Source: Capitella teleta (lineage: Eukaryota > Annelida > Polychaeta > Capitellidae). Taken from it: a stretch of 64,000 nt of DNA. The stretch covers positions 194,341-258,340 of the forward strand of contig KB293180.1 in the NCBI GenBank assembly GCA_000328365.1, written 5' to 3'. The position numbers and the translations under genes are program-made. Below the pieces are notes generated by a model. The model did no database searches and had not been told where the DNA came from. It saw only the letters and a program-made list of their open reading frames with translations. Below are positions 1 through 12,900 of the stretch, in pieces. Position 1 is the stretch's first letter. Each line of letters starts with the position of its first letter.

Positions 1-1628
1 TTCGTCATCATATGGAGACACTCCATAGCTTCCAAATGCGAAATCAACGATATTAGATGCGAGGCGTGTGATGGTGACCGTGCCGAGTGCGTTACGATTT
101 CCACCTACTGACCTAGGCCTATCAAATGCCGTATATATATGCCAGATAATGCCACGGCGATTTGTACCCTGACGGGTAGGAAACTACTGCCAACTAGGCA
201 TGGTGGTATAATTATATCCGGGCAAAAGCAAAACAAAAAGGAGTTCATATATAAATATTTATGCAGCATTACAAATATTACTGTTACATAGTAACATAGG
301 CCTAACATGCAGTCATTTCTTATTCAAGTAATTGTAATAATCTTTATCCACGAAATTAAGAGCGCATTCGACTGCGATAAAACCTGTTCATTTACCCTAT
401 ACACCCCTCCCAATCGAATGAATAGTTTTCAAAACATGCTTGCATTTTCGATGAATTTTTATTTATGATAATTTAGCATAAAATAAATAAAAATAATACA
501 TATAAAACTCTTCCAAGATTATTTATTCTTCTCTGAATTTTATTCTCGTAATTGAGCTTTGGGTGTGGGCCGCCCTCCTCCCCTCAGGAGGTCATTGTGG
601 CATTTTATTATTTATTATGATTTGCACACCTTTATCGTCAAGGGAAACCTGTACGTACTGATACCTGCACGTACTGGGTTTCCCTTATTGCTGGTAACAT
701 ACATTCTGACGGCTCAAGCCTTAACGTTGATAATGAGTGAATTTCTTTAACTATGGATTCCCTAACATCATAATGATTCTAACAAAATTATCTCAGCTGT
801 TTTTGTCTATGTAACTCACACTAACCTATAAATGATACAAATAACTTCTGTATTATTTAATAATTAAATGAGTAATCCCATAATTTTGAAGAAATAATCT
901 TATTATTCGCAGACAGCCATCAAAACCATCGGGACCATCTTCATAGCAGTTTTGATGGTTCTGAGTAACTGGTTTCCGTTTTGCCCAGTCGAATGGACAG
1001 TTTCGACCCGGAACTGGTTTCGCCCCGCCGAATGCGTCCTAAGGATGGACTTTAATATTTTATACCTCTTGCTCATTTACTTTGAACCATTTGAAGCAGG
1101 TCAAACATTTCAATTGTTCACAGCATGGTAAGCTTTGTAGATGTAAGGAATACATTTCATCAATCATCTGGAAACAGCTCGACCATAAAATTTAATGTAC
1201 TTCATACATGTACTAGCACTATATACATGCAAGTCATCTTATATACACATCATTCGTTCATGCCACGTATTCACAACACATGTATTGATCAGCTTGACCA
1301 ATCACTGAGTGATCAACGTACTAGGTCAATAGCAAGATAAATCCATTGGTAATAATCATGCATTTAGCATAAATCATTTTGTCTTGTGAAGAATGATTGA
1401 TCCATAGATAACCTAGTCACTCGACTATGTAATATGTTACAGATCATTGCCTGCTGTACTAATCAAAGAGGATTACATGACAAATGATCTTCACATGAAT
1501 AGTAAAATATTATTAACAATCATCCCTTATTTACCTTTGATTTCATCCACTTGTCCATTACATATACATGTATTTACATTTAAAAAAGTGATGTCGAAAT
1601 TTAGCATTTTGTAAGCAGCTCGAATCCT
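1..1628. other. upstream region with no recognised gene
   Basis: No exon with convincing splice sites or family similarity was found on either strand. The short open frames here are not supported by anything else. An ATG directly followed by a GTAAGC donor-like sequence lies at 1125, but its phase does not match the first ankyrin exon, so it was not used. Confidence 0.5.
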
Positions 1629-3545
1629 ATGCTATGTGTAGCCATAGCAACACATTCTACCCTCCTAGTACATGTATTGACAAATATCTTTGAAGGTTTG
1701 TCTGCCGGTGATCAGTCTCCATCTGCGGAGGGAATCTCCCAGGAGCAGAGCTTCAACTGGGACGCCATGCGCCGCCTGAGCCTCCAAGATGAAGACGTCC
1801 TTTTGGACTCCAAAAGGGCCATTGAAGCAAAAGATAACGACGAAGAAGCGTCGGTGGCTTCCACGGATGTGACGACAGAATCCAGCAAAAGCGAACACAG
1901 CGGCAGTCTGTTCTTACAAGCAGCTGAAACAGGTGACATCAATGCGATGAAGAAAGCCATGCAGAAAGATGGATTCCAAATGCACACGAAAATGCGATAT
2001 CAGGATCGTGGCGCTTTACATTTAGCATGTGGTTACGGCCAATATGACGTCGTGAAGCATTTGCTATCAGTAAGTTTTGGGTTGATTACCCCTCAAATGA
2101 ACTACATGTGTTTGCACCAGACAGGAGCTGAAGCAATACAGTTTGGATCGAGTGGAAAGACTCCTCTACATGAAGCTTGTAATGGAGGACATGATGCTGT
2201 CTTGGAACTCCTGCTGGATCACACAAGAGAGGTGGATATGCAAGACAGAGATGGACTCAGTCCTGTGCACACCTCCGCTTACAACGGTGAACTGCAATGC
2301 ATCAAACTTCTCAATGAAAAAGGTAAAGTAACTGTGGCAGTAAGTAATCAAATTATTATTCATGAGTTTCAATTCAGGGGCGACAATGGTGATAGAGGAT
2401 CAAAATGGCCGACAACCGGCACATTTAGCTGCCATGCGAAACCACGTGAATATCATTGAGTACTTGTACGATATCGGCGTTGATTTAGATTGCGTTGATC
2501 GACATGGCAAGAATCCCCTTCACTACGCAGCACAATATGGAGGTACATCAATCACTGTCACTCGTAATTAAGCATGCATGCAGTCACTTTTATCACTCAG
2601 CAATGTCGTGTTTGGTGTGTCTCATTGAGCGTGATTGCGATATCACGGTTGGTGACCATAAAGGGAATGTTCCCTTACACTACGCATCCATGAGCAATCG
2701 CTTGGATTGTGTGCGCTTCCTGCTCAAACAAGGGGCGTCAATTGACTTTGCACAAGATGAGGGGAAGATGGCAACTCATATGGTACTCTTATGTTCTCTC
2801 TCAGATCAAGCAGCTCTTACTTCTTGCTCATGGATGTGATTCTTCTATACATTTTTTTTTTTTTTGTAGGCTGCTCAATTTGGAGCCCTGAAGGTTCTTC
2901 ATTGGTTGCTTGGCCGCAAAGCCGATCCGAACGCAGCAGATCGTAAGTGACCTCTCTCTCGCATGCATGCCGTATTATAAATAAATCCATTTCACTTGTC
3001 CGCAGATCTGGGAAACACGCCACTGCATTATGCAGCAGAAGCAGGGAAAGCTGACTGTTTCAACTGCCTGATGCACCACGGAGGCGACATCACAAAACTC
3101 AACAGCGCTGGTGCCTCTCCCGTCGACTCAGCCAAACGGAAGGGTCATCCGGTACTCATCGACAAAGCAGGTAATGACTAACTAGCTCACTTCACCAGAG
3201 AACTTTGTTTTAATATTTCAGTGAAGGATGAAATTGCTTGTAAGGAATGCCTGAAATACGAAACGTTTCTTGAATGGGAACGAAACCACGGTTCAGCACA
3301 AGTGATGAGCAACGTCAACGACCTTAAGAAGGTTGCCTACTCGTGTCCCGTTCCGCCCAGCAGGTATCATTCGCTATGGATTTCGCATTTCACTGAACTA
3401 TAAGCAATCGTGGATTTCTTGCAGAAGAAAAAATAAAGCTCAGAAGAGTTTGCAGAAGAAGAAAACTTCCTCAAAGGCAACGAGCAGAGATCTCGCAACG
3501 CAATACTTTGGAGAATACTTGGATCCAAACTTCAATCTTGAGTGA
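1629..3545 (+). CDS. ankyrin-repeat protein, about 496 aa, distantly ANKRD42-like
   Basis: Eight exons read in phase: 1629–2069, 2121–2322, 2378–2542, 2601–2782, 2870–2942, 3006–3170, 3222–3363 and 3425–3545, with introns of 51–87 bp. The product has an acidic Ser-rich N-terminus and then seven or eight ankyrin repeats (motifs such as GKTPLHEAC, GKNPLHYAAQYG, GNVPLHYAS, GNTPLHYAAEAG). It ends in a short Cys/Glu region and a Lys-rich tail closing in DPNFNLE. Ankyrin repeats are protein-binding scaffolds, so the partner and role cannot be read from sequence. The last repeats and Lys-rich end resemble ANKRD42, but the match is loose and no symbol is assigned. The start is uncertain: 1629 is the first in-frame ATG, and an upstream exon could exist. 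It runs tail-to-tail with the next gene. Confidence 0.8.
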
Positions 3546-4137
3546 TTTTTATGATACGATTGTTTGGGATTTTTCTTTTTAGTTTTTTGTAGATTATTTA
3601 TGAGCCTTTATTGATTTTTATTCTCAATCTGTTCAAATTCTATTGGTTGTAATATTTGACATATAAAAGCTCTGACTGTGATATAAACAGTATTCTAAAT
3701 CTGAGAATCTATGAATTCAAAAAATGTATAAATCATTTTAATTCAAAGTTCAGTGATGAAGGTGCTGTGGGCATTCAAATTACTCAACTCAAAGCAAGGG
3801 AATAGTAAGTTTTCAGTATTCATATTTGCAGTATAGACCAATATGTATTGATCAACATCAGCATTCCCAGTAAAGTGATCACCATTGCTGATGGCAAACA
3901 GGAAAGGGGAGATATATTTCACGAGTGCTCTTCCAGGGAAACCTGCAGAAGTGGGCTTTAGTGACCAATGAAACAATGACCTGACTTAAGACTTCTCTGT
4001 ATAAACAAGTCTCAATTCGTATATTGAGCATTTAACAAGAATAAAAAAAACTTATAAAAACTTTATGTTCAATTTAATATTTACAAACATAATACTTCTG
4101 GGCTGCCCTTTTTCTAAGTTCATGAATAAAATAAAAA
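3546..4137. other. convergent 3' UTR interval
   Basis: This 590-bp AT-rich stretch lies between the stop codons of two convergent ankyrin genes and should hold both 3' ends. No other gene is seen. Confidence 0.6.
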
Positions 4138-7100
4138 TCAATCACTTTCGAAATGGAGTTTCAGAGGTGTCATGGGCTCATCTTCCTCCTTCTTCTCTTC
4201 TGCTGTCAGGACGCTCAGTGCCCCTTGGCAGTGTGCCAGGGTTTCCTGCAGAGCGATGCACGTCTTATCGCTGTCCTTAATCTGTTGGTTGATGGAGTTT
4301 ATATCGAGCAGAAGTTCTGATTCTTCTCGATTCAGAGTTTCAGATTTCTCATCCAAAATTGTTTTCTTCTCCGTGTAATTGACGCTGAGTTCTTCGTAGT
4401 CTTCTAATTTTTTCAGAGCAACTGCAGAAATGAAAAGTAGATGGCAATGCTGACAACAGTACGTTAATCTTTATGTAAGCTCTTCATAGCTGATCTTCCA
4501 TAACGTTGAGACATTCAACGTGGGACTTGTACCATAAATATAAATAACAGATGAAAGCCATTCATAAGTCATAATAATAAGTATTCAAATGAAGAGAGAA
4601 AACAATGTCCTACCCCTGGCCTTCTCATTAATGCCAGACAGTTTCTTCGCCAGAGTGTCACGTGTTTTGAGGATGTGCATGTAGAAGTTGGAGAGTGTGG
4701 GAGACGGAGCCTTCAAGGTGGAGAGGAACGCCACTATGTCTTTTTCACCAACCAAATCAATCATTTTGCCATCCTTCTCTATCGTAATCACAGGCTCACT
4801 GACTTCACTGTCTTCCTCCTTCTCTTCCTCATCCTCCTCCTCCTTCTCAACCACCTCCTCCACCTCCATTGCCTCCTCCTCCTCCTCCTTGATTTTTGCT
4901 TCCTTAGCTCTTTAAAAGAAAAATGTGTTTTACAATTTAGGTGACATTATAAAATACCTTTTCTGTTTCTCCTGTCCCTTAGTAAATGTAACCTTGAAAA
5001 GAGGTTAAAATTAATATGCAATTATAATAGATACCTCTGAAGTATTAAATACCAGGAGAGATGAACAAGGGTGTTGTGGATTGTCGATCATAGCAGCGGG
5101 AGTTTCCCCCTTGAAAAACGCACAAAATTGAATTTCAAACTACAGTGTAATCTCGTTATGTCGAATTTCAAGGAACCGTCGAAATCACTTCGAGTTATAC
5201 AGCCTTCGAGATATATTAAGTAACATGGATGAAGCATGGAAAAAGATGAGTTGAGTTTTCTCTTCATAGCCATGATGACGAGTGTACATACAGAGACGAA
5301 ATGATGACCCAACACTGCCCTCCAGTCATTAATATACCAAGTATCCATTCCCCTTTGAAGTCTTGTGTGCCTTTCATATTTTCTCTGATATTGCCGTTAA
5401 AAAGATCACAAACACTTCAACAAGGTCTTCAAACAATGCCGACCACAAAGGAACGCATTGAATGAGGCAGTGCGTTGTTGTTTTCACACCTATTGCAAGC
5501 ATGAATAGGATTCGGGAGTTACTCTGAGAATCGCTCGCTGTCAATTTCGAGAAAGGTGTGAATGACGCTGGACACTCCGAGTCGAGCAATTAGTTGAGAC
5601 GGCTTCATCCAATCACAGGCAAAGTTTCTCCAGCATTCAACTATGCATGAAAATTTTGCATTTTTCAATTAACTTCAACATAAAGGTATCTGAAGTTACC
5701 CACGGGGACGGAAATTGAGTTATAGAGCTGTTTGAGTTATAGGAGTTCAACATATCGTTACAAAATTCAATGTACGGGTATAGGAAGGGACTCAGGGATT
5801 TGAAATGGCTTTGAGTTATAGAGTAATTCGAGATGTGGTAGTTCGACATATCGAGATTATACTGCAAGTTGAGAGTCATCAAAAACAGCAACTTACTGAG
5901 GAATTTTGAGCATTTCGGTCAACATTAGCTTGAATTAACCTCTGACAGATCTGGACGTTCACTTGCTCTGAGCGCAATGCAAGGTGAAGGAGGTTGTCTC
6001 CATTCTTATTGGCATGATTCAGAACTATTTGAGGAAACACTTGATGAAAATTTAATACAAACAAGATTTCTCACCAGAAACATTTTCACGAAGAACAGAG
6101 GTGAACATTAAGTTGAACACTCTGACGTAGAATTCTGTGAGTTCCGTGTTTTGGTTGCTCTGTGCCATGAGTTTGAGGCAGGAATGGAGGGGAGTGTCTC
6201 CCTCTACATCTGCCACTGACAGGCAGGGTAGCAGATAGGGAAGTATATCCTGATCAAAGAGAAATTTTAAACCAATGGAAGCTTAATTAAAAACCAACTC
6301 ACTTTGACAGAGTTAATAAGGTTCACCTCAACGTGAGGATGAATGAGATTCAAGGCGGTATGCAGAGGAGACCGATCAACCCCAGCTGGTAAAAGAGACG
6401 CCCCTTTCATAACCAACCAACGTAACACTTTTGTAGAACCTAAAAGTTATGAAATTAATAACTAAGAGATGGAAAGAGAGTGCACATGTACTCACCGTAC
6501 GCAGCCGCCCAGTGAACGAGTGGCATGGCGTTTCCACTCTCTTCATCCTCTACAAAATCATCGATTGTCTCGTTGTTCTCCTGTGAGATAAAATGAGAGA
6601 TGAAGGTTTTTCTGAAGATGACTCACTTGGAGGTGATGTCCCAGAAGGTTCTCCAGGGCACTCACATCGCCCATGATTGTCGCTCTCAAGATTGGATTCT
6701 TGCAGAGGTTTGCTCTGCGCATAAAATTTGAAGTTGGACGTTTTTATGGCAATCAAATTATTTTACCTTTGCAAGAGAAGATTTGGTTCAGACTAGAAAA
6801 TTAAATGAGAAAATGGATAGTACATGTATGCCGTATGAAAGTAGGTTTGCTTACTTGCATGAGATGTTTGCTGTACCAGCCGTTTGGCAGATTTGGCATC
6901 AGGAGACGGCGAGCGGTTTTACCCTGTATGGAGATTAAATTATGCACAGAATGCAAACAGAATACAAGAAAAACCTCTGAATTGGGAATATCAAATGAGA
7001 CTCCCATCTCGACCATCTTAGCCATGAGGTCCAGCACAAGCGGCTCCTGAGCCTTCCTGGCAATGAGGTGCAGTGGAGTGCTTCCTCTGGCGTTCAACAT

Positions 7101-7865
7101 TGAAGTCAACTCCATCAGTAAGGAACCATCTGCAAAAGATTCCATTGACTCAAGTCCTCACACAGAGGCAACGAACCAGAAGCGTGGCGTTGAGCAAAAT
7201 CAAGGATTGCTTTGAAGCAAAAGACATGGAAGTTGATCCAAGGCATCGAGTTGGCCACCATGAAGGCAGATGTATGCAGAACAGTGTTGCCTTCATCATC
7301 TTTCAACCTCAGGCATTCCCATAGCAACGGCAGGAGAGCAGAGAAGCGTGTCTTGTCATCATTGGGGCAGTTCATCTGCAGCTCAATCAGCGCTCTGTGT
7401 AGTGGCGTTGATCGTTGTGAGAGAGGATAGCCAGGATGTTGAGATGCGCCCTCAGAGAGCAGCCACCTGACGACTGACACTAGACCGAGAGCAGCAGCCC
7501 AGTGCATCAAAGGAAGACGATACGCCTCCAAGGGATCCGGTATATTATCGTTCAACTTCAAATCTGAATTCTGCAAACCAAAATGTTTTCATTTCCCTAC
7601 AATTCAGTCAATTCTTTGTTCATATCCATAATTCTAAGATCAATAATGTACAGAAGAAACTGACCGTGTAGTAATGTTGGAAAACGAGTTTCAGGTCTTT
7701 GAATTCTTGGATATTTTCCGAATCTTTGCTGCAATTGACAAGAGCCACAATCAGAGGGTGGTGCAGGATGGAGCAGCGAGCCCTGCATTGCATCGGACAT
7801 TTCTTGTGCCAGAATTTGGAAGAGAACACTGGCAGAACGTGATTCGTGTCGTAATTGGACGCCAT
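4138..7865 (-). CDS. two-module ankyrin protein with acidic and coiled-coil C-terminus, about 690 aa
   Basis: Thirteen exons join in phase: 7865–7665, 7570–7177, 7129–6975, 6923–6855, 6792–6767, 6714–6627, 6580–6496, 6439–6303, 6249–6075, 6024–5897, 4992–4958, 4909–4614 and 4421–4138. The total is 2,073 nt. The protein holds two similar modules. Module 1 has LPLMHWAAALG, VVRWLLSEGAS, STPLHRAL and GNTVLHTSA; module 2 has MPLVHWAAAYG, VLRWLVMKGAS, RSPLHTAL and GDTPLHSC; each closes with another ankyrin repeat. A Glu-rich stretch follows, then a Glu/Lys/Leu heptad-like region near the C-terminus. Start ATG 7865 lies in a good context. Exon 5 is only 26 nt. I do not recognise the family; scaffold function is inferred from the repeats alone. 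The 0.9-kb intron before exon 11 holds a pogo-like transposon. Confidence 0.8.
5143..5864. mobile_element. pogo/Tigger-like MITE
   Basis: The left end CAGTGTAATCTCGTTATGTC and the inverted right end CAGTATAATCTCGATATGTC match at 18 of 20 bases. Further subterminal copies of the GAGTTATA/TTCGA theme lie inside each end. The CAGT start and the ATAACTCG-like repeats are typical of pogo/Tigger elements of the Tc1/mariner superfamily. At 722 bp with no intact transposase it is non-autonomous. It lies in an intron of the minus-strand ankyrin gene. A TA precedes the left end, but no clear TA copy follows the right end. Confidence 0.75.
5310..5470. repeat. dispersed repeat segment, copy 1
   Basis: This interior part of the pogo-like element matches 27645–27800 in the same orientation. 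The shared blocks include ATACCAAGTATCCA, TGTGTGCCTTTCATATTTTC and TCTGATATTGCC. The two copies probably derive from one longer parent element. Confidence 0.7.
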
Positions 7866-9921
7866 CTTTATAATTTTTCAGTACTGAAAGAGGTAACAGT
7901 ATCGAAAATAAAAATCTGAATAACAGATCGGTAGATCGAGCTATATAAACATGTAGGTCAAGCCTTTTCAATGGCAGAGACTCGCAGAGATTTAAATGAA
8001 TTTGGACTACATAGAAATTAGAAACAAACTAGGCTTGAGTACAATAACAGACACATACTAAAACAGTAGGCAGAATTCCGGGTATTAGTATTTGGATGTA
8101 AAGTACCCTGCAAATGTATGTGAAACAACGAGACAGAATAGACCCGTGTGATGTCAGGCTGTTAGATTGCCATGCGTCCATGTGACCTGGGAACGCTTCA
8201 TTTCAGTTTTGGGACACCTCTTTTTTTTCAATGGGACGACACTAATTCTATAGAAATGACGCCTAGATTTTGCTGCAGTGGACGGGTTGTGTTTTATTGT
8301 AGGACATTCAATGATTAGATGAATAACATGTTAAAAACGCTAGAATTCTTATCTGGTTGTCGTCTTTTTAATCTCTTTTTATAAACCTTTGTAAGAGCAA
8401 ACAAACAAACTTAATTATCGGTCATCAGAAGGCGTGTTAATAATTTATGTAAATAGTGGTGGACTTTCTAGGCATATATAATAATAATAATAATAATTTA
8501 TTCATTTATATAGCGCAAAATGTACAATTATAGGATAAAGTTTCTGCGCTTTGGGAAGTTTGAAACTTTTCAGTGATGTTATTCACGAAGAGCGTTCATC
8601 TCCTTGATTGAATTATTGTCTGTGCGCTTTGTTTCCACAGCAAATATGTAGTTCAATCCAATTTTAGTACTTTTTAATTGTATTCTGAGGCGCCGCTCTC
8701 ATTGGCCTAAACTCATGCTAAAATAAAAATACACCTTACGGCCTTAGCTAATCATGTTTCAGATGACCTTTATATTTCTTTGACAAGTGGACATATTATG
8801 CACTTAATAATCAAGACTATTGAATATTGTGTTTTCTATGTAAATTGTGGTCACCGCGCTCGATGCTGCCCTTGTCAATTGAGCATTCCACACACTTTTT
8901 TGGGATCCTTGAAAAAATTAGACACCCTGTGAAAAAATCCCAGCTAACAGCCTGTACGTGTGACGTTAGGAATTATGAGAAGATTCAGAAGTTCCAAGGC
9001 AGGCAAGGACTGACGCCAAGTGCTTCATCTGCTAAACTGGATTTCTCAAAGACCGTGATAAATGGAATATCTCTTTACCATGTTTATTGCCTCTGTAAGT
9101 ATACAGTAATACACATTCCTATTAAACAATCTGATCAAACGGGATGCAATATGAATATGGCAATTAAGTGCTCTTTAAAGCAAGAGGAGCCTTGGGATGA
9201 GACTAGAGCCTGGAGTCTACTTGAGGCAGGGCTTGAGAAATAATTAATGACTCATTCAGTCATTGAGTGAAAGACTGAAAACTGAATTACTGATGATTGA
9301 TTGAATGACTCAATCATCAATCAGATTCAGATTGAGTCACAATGAGTGCCTTGATTTGTTGGCAGATATGATCGGACTACGCTAATTGGCACAGCTACAC
9401 CAGGATTATAATTCATACCAAGGATCTTAATTCGAATGTGAAACGAATCTCACAATTAACCAGTTAATTAAGCATGCAATCTGTTTAATTCTGGAATAAT
9501 GTGAAAACAATTATTTCGGCGCCTTTGAAGTCGAAAATGGCGAAGTGAATCATAACGCATTTCCACTTCTTACTTATAGAGTAACGACAATAAATTTATT
9601 GGACATTTTGAGTTCAATGCTATATCTTATTTCGTGTTAGTGTGTGAATACAGTGTGATCTATAGGTGTCTATCGTATACTGGAATCTTATCAGTAATTA
9701 AAATTAAATGTAGCTGGTGTGTTTTTATATGACGCATCACGGAGAGTTAGATCCTTAAACAAAATTGAGAATGGATACAAAATGACGAATAATAAATATC
9801 GCTACTTCATTGGTATAATCTGTATCTTTTCCGCTTCTTCGTTGCTATGTGAATTACCGGACTTTTCGAGCTAAAATCACAAAAATTGTCATTTTATGGA
9901 GTTTATTGACGCTGTTCAGTG
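7866..9921. other. divergent intergenic region
   Basis: It separates the 5' ends of the minus-strand ankyrin gene and CSTPP1. It contains a LINE-tail relic near 8481–8535. A 138-codon open frame at 8827–9243 shows no recognisable domain or splice context and is not called a gene. Promoters for both neighbours should lie here, but no distinctive motif was found. Confidence 0.5.
8481..8535 (-). mobile_element. LINE 3' tail relic
   Basis: Read on the minus strand this is GCGCTATATAAATGAATAAA followed by a (TTA)n run. The same tail ends the CR1/L2-like fragment at 20007–20310. Only the last tens of bases of the parent element remain. Confidence 0.6.
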
Positions 9922-12900
9922 ATGGATGAAGATGACTTAAGATTTTCAATATCTGCTGATCGATATTTAGGTATACAAAACTCACCTTCCTGTACGCGCT
10001 GACTACTTTTAATCAACAATTACAAATTACAATCTCACCTTCAACCTAGCACAGATTCTCGGGCGAGGTCTGTATTGGGCTCGCTGTAGTATGTCAGCTA
10101 CCTTCAACCATAGACGCAGAGACGTTTCCCCAGAGGGGAAACGTCTACTTCAACCAATGATCCAATCATAATTATATTCATAATATCAATCTCATTGAAT
10201 CTGAATTCTTCATTGATACAGAAAATTAGATCCATAATTATAATACATTGTTGTTGTCAACTGGTGGGGAATATTAGCAAAATGAGTCATGGAAAGAGAC
10301 TAGGGTCGGGATGGACTTGACAAGGCAGTAATCATTCGCAATATCCCCCAGAAAATATTGAGTTACCAGTGTAACAATCATTGTAATTGAGTAAGCCAAC
10401 TAATAAGATATTCCATTCATTTCGGCGAACAGCAAACCTTGGTCTTAGCGAGAATAGATTCCCACGTAGATTCCCACGTAATATACGAATATACGAATCA
10501 GGTCAACAGTCAACACTTCTGTCGCCCCCGAGTAATGAGTTTCACGCTTTTGGTGCAATTTTGCCAATTTGCAATGTATATTTAACCAATTATTTATTGA
10601 ATTTATTTATTTATTTTACTGTAGGCCTATGAAACTGAGAAATAAATCAATATGATATGCAATTATAGTTCATCAGTATCAGTCAACGGTCATATGACTC
10701 ATATCAAGCCCTAAACGAGACTAAAAGTAAAAGAAAATGAGAAATCACATGTCATATTGATAGTCAATTCTCAACCAATCAATTCTTCAATTCTTGTGGG
10801 TTAATTTTATTTTATTTTTATTTTTATATTTTAACCTTGTAATCCTGAAATATGCAACTATGATGTGGTCCAAGGAGGTATATGCATAGGAGTTGCATGT
10901 TTTACCCAAAGATTTGTTGATTGGCCAGCACCATGCCCTTTCAAATGAATTAATTAATTGAATTAATTCAAATGAATTAATTAATTGAATTAATTCAAAT
11001 GAATTAATCAGCATGAATGCAAGCATTAACAGGATAACAATGCGATGCTCCAGAGCAAAATCAGTGATATGTCGCAGATTTACTCTTTTGAGATAATGTG
11101 CTAATGTCATAGAGGGGGTTAAGATGAGCATTTTGGTTCAAAATTAGCCAATTATCCCCAGAGATATATCTTATGCGGCAACGTCACTAAACGCGTAATG
11201 AGATAGTTCAGTTTGAAGCTGCTAATTACAAATTTACTGTCACATGACCAGTGATATTCAGGTCAAGCAGCAGTTTCCTTTATCAACCTCTCAATTGTTG
11301 ATGTTTTTGCGTATGTAGTCCAAGTTACCATTTTTGGAAATAAGCGAAACCAAGCTTTCCATTCATGTTAAATGCTTGAGGGTGGGTGTCATGGCGAAGC
11401 CCACTTTGAACAAATGATATAAAATGACGATGATTAATTAATTGTTCTTGTCTAATTTATAATTTATGAAAGAGGTCACCTTATTAAATGTGCCTTTCAT
11501 TATCTAAAATTATTGAATTAGTAATAATTTTTACACCATGAGAAAAATAAATGAATTCTGAACAGGAATAACTTGAAATCCAAAAATCAATGAAACACGA
11601 CCAGCACACATATTATCGCTTAAATGTCTGCCAGGCGCTCTGCGGCATATCACTGGTTTTTCCATGGATCATCCCAAATATTATAATCACCCATTCAATT
11701 AGATAAGATCATTTTATTTGTCAGCGGAATTTTTATTTGCACATTTTTTATTGATTTAATTCATTTAACACATACAGATCAACATCATGTGTTGGTTTAC
11801 ATGGAAGATGCCATCAAACAACTCCTCGAACACAAAGAAGAAAACCCAAAAGTGAACCCTACAAAATTTTTCTGTGATTAGTAAGTGCACTTATATATTA
11901 CCTATATGAATATGATCATTCATTTTATTATTACGATATGTAATTTTTCAACAGCCAGATCAAAATCAATCAATCTGCATGAGTTTCAATCATCTTGTTT
12001 TGCAGCTTCATCAGCGTTCGTGAGGGAAACCATGTGATGTTCAGAGAGTTCACTTTTGTTGAAGCAACGCCCCACAACAGAGCATCCTTTGTCCGTACTT
12101 TCTGGAAATGCTTCAGAAATATTGGCCGCAAAGGAGGTCAGTTACAAAGGTTTGTTGTCTGTGTTTAACTGCGGCTCTTACAGATCTTCTCAGCATCCGT
12201 GAATATCATTCTCTCGTGTGTCTCCTTTGTGCAGATTTCCCATTTAAAATTATTCAGAAAACTGCCAGGTTTGCGCAAATGTTCATTGATTGTGGCTCTA
12301 CTGCATTGTTATATTCAGAATAATCCTGATGGATGATGCAATGGATTGTCTTATTTCATTCAGTGATTTCCTTTATGCTTTCCAAGTGCAATTTTTCTAT
12401 GGAGGTATTTAGTTCAAATGGTCTCGCTGTATTTGTGAAATAAGTTTTTCAACTTCTGATTATCAGAATTTCTTACGGAGTGCGCTGATGTCTACAAGGA
12501 CGTTTTACAAAATCCTCAGACAAATCACGAAACTGTTGTTGTACCAACATCTGAGGAATCTCCAAGTCCTCCCGTGACACAGTCCATGACTCAGTCATCC
12601 GCTCAGACCGCCAGTCTCAAGTCAGAAGGAGTAGATGCCATGCAGTTCTATCGAGGACTCGTTCCTGCATCAGAAAAACCAGATTTCTGGTGAAGATTTT
12701 CAAAATAAAAGCTGAGCTGGATTTTTAAAATGATTTCTCTTTGCAGCGCCATTCCACTGACCATCCTCAAAGATATTTTTACATCTGTGGAGCGTGTGAC
12801 TTTTTACGGATTCCTCATGGCCCTTGCAAAGAGTGAAGCACTCAATCAAAGCATTGGTATGAAAATAATTCTTAGTCAAAAGTGTATTAAATCGCATTTT

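Larger units (their letters stand above)
9971..11777 (+). other. CSTPP1 intron 1 (1.8 kb)
   Basis: The long first intron holds the 54-bp micro-element at 10047–10100 and a 27-bp AT-rich tandem repeat at 10941–11008. The rest is AT-rich unique-looking sequence with no gene seen. Confidence 0.75.

Noticed and set aside
8827-9243. 138-codon open frame
   Set aside because: No recognisable domain, no matching splice partners and ordinary AT-rich composition; length is possible by chance.
10047-10100. Idea that the 54-bp repeat is a small RNA gene or spliced leader
   Set aside because: No conserved promoter, donor or RNA fold was seen, whereas flanking 9-bp duplications explain it as an insertion.
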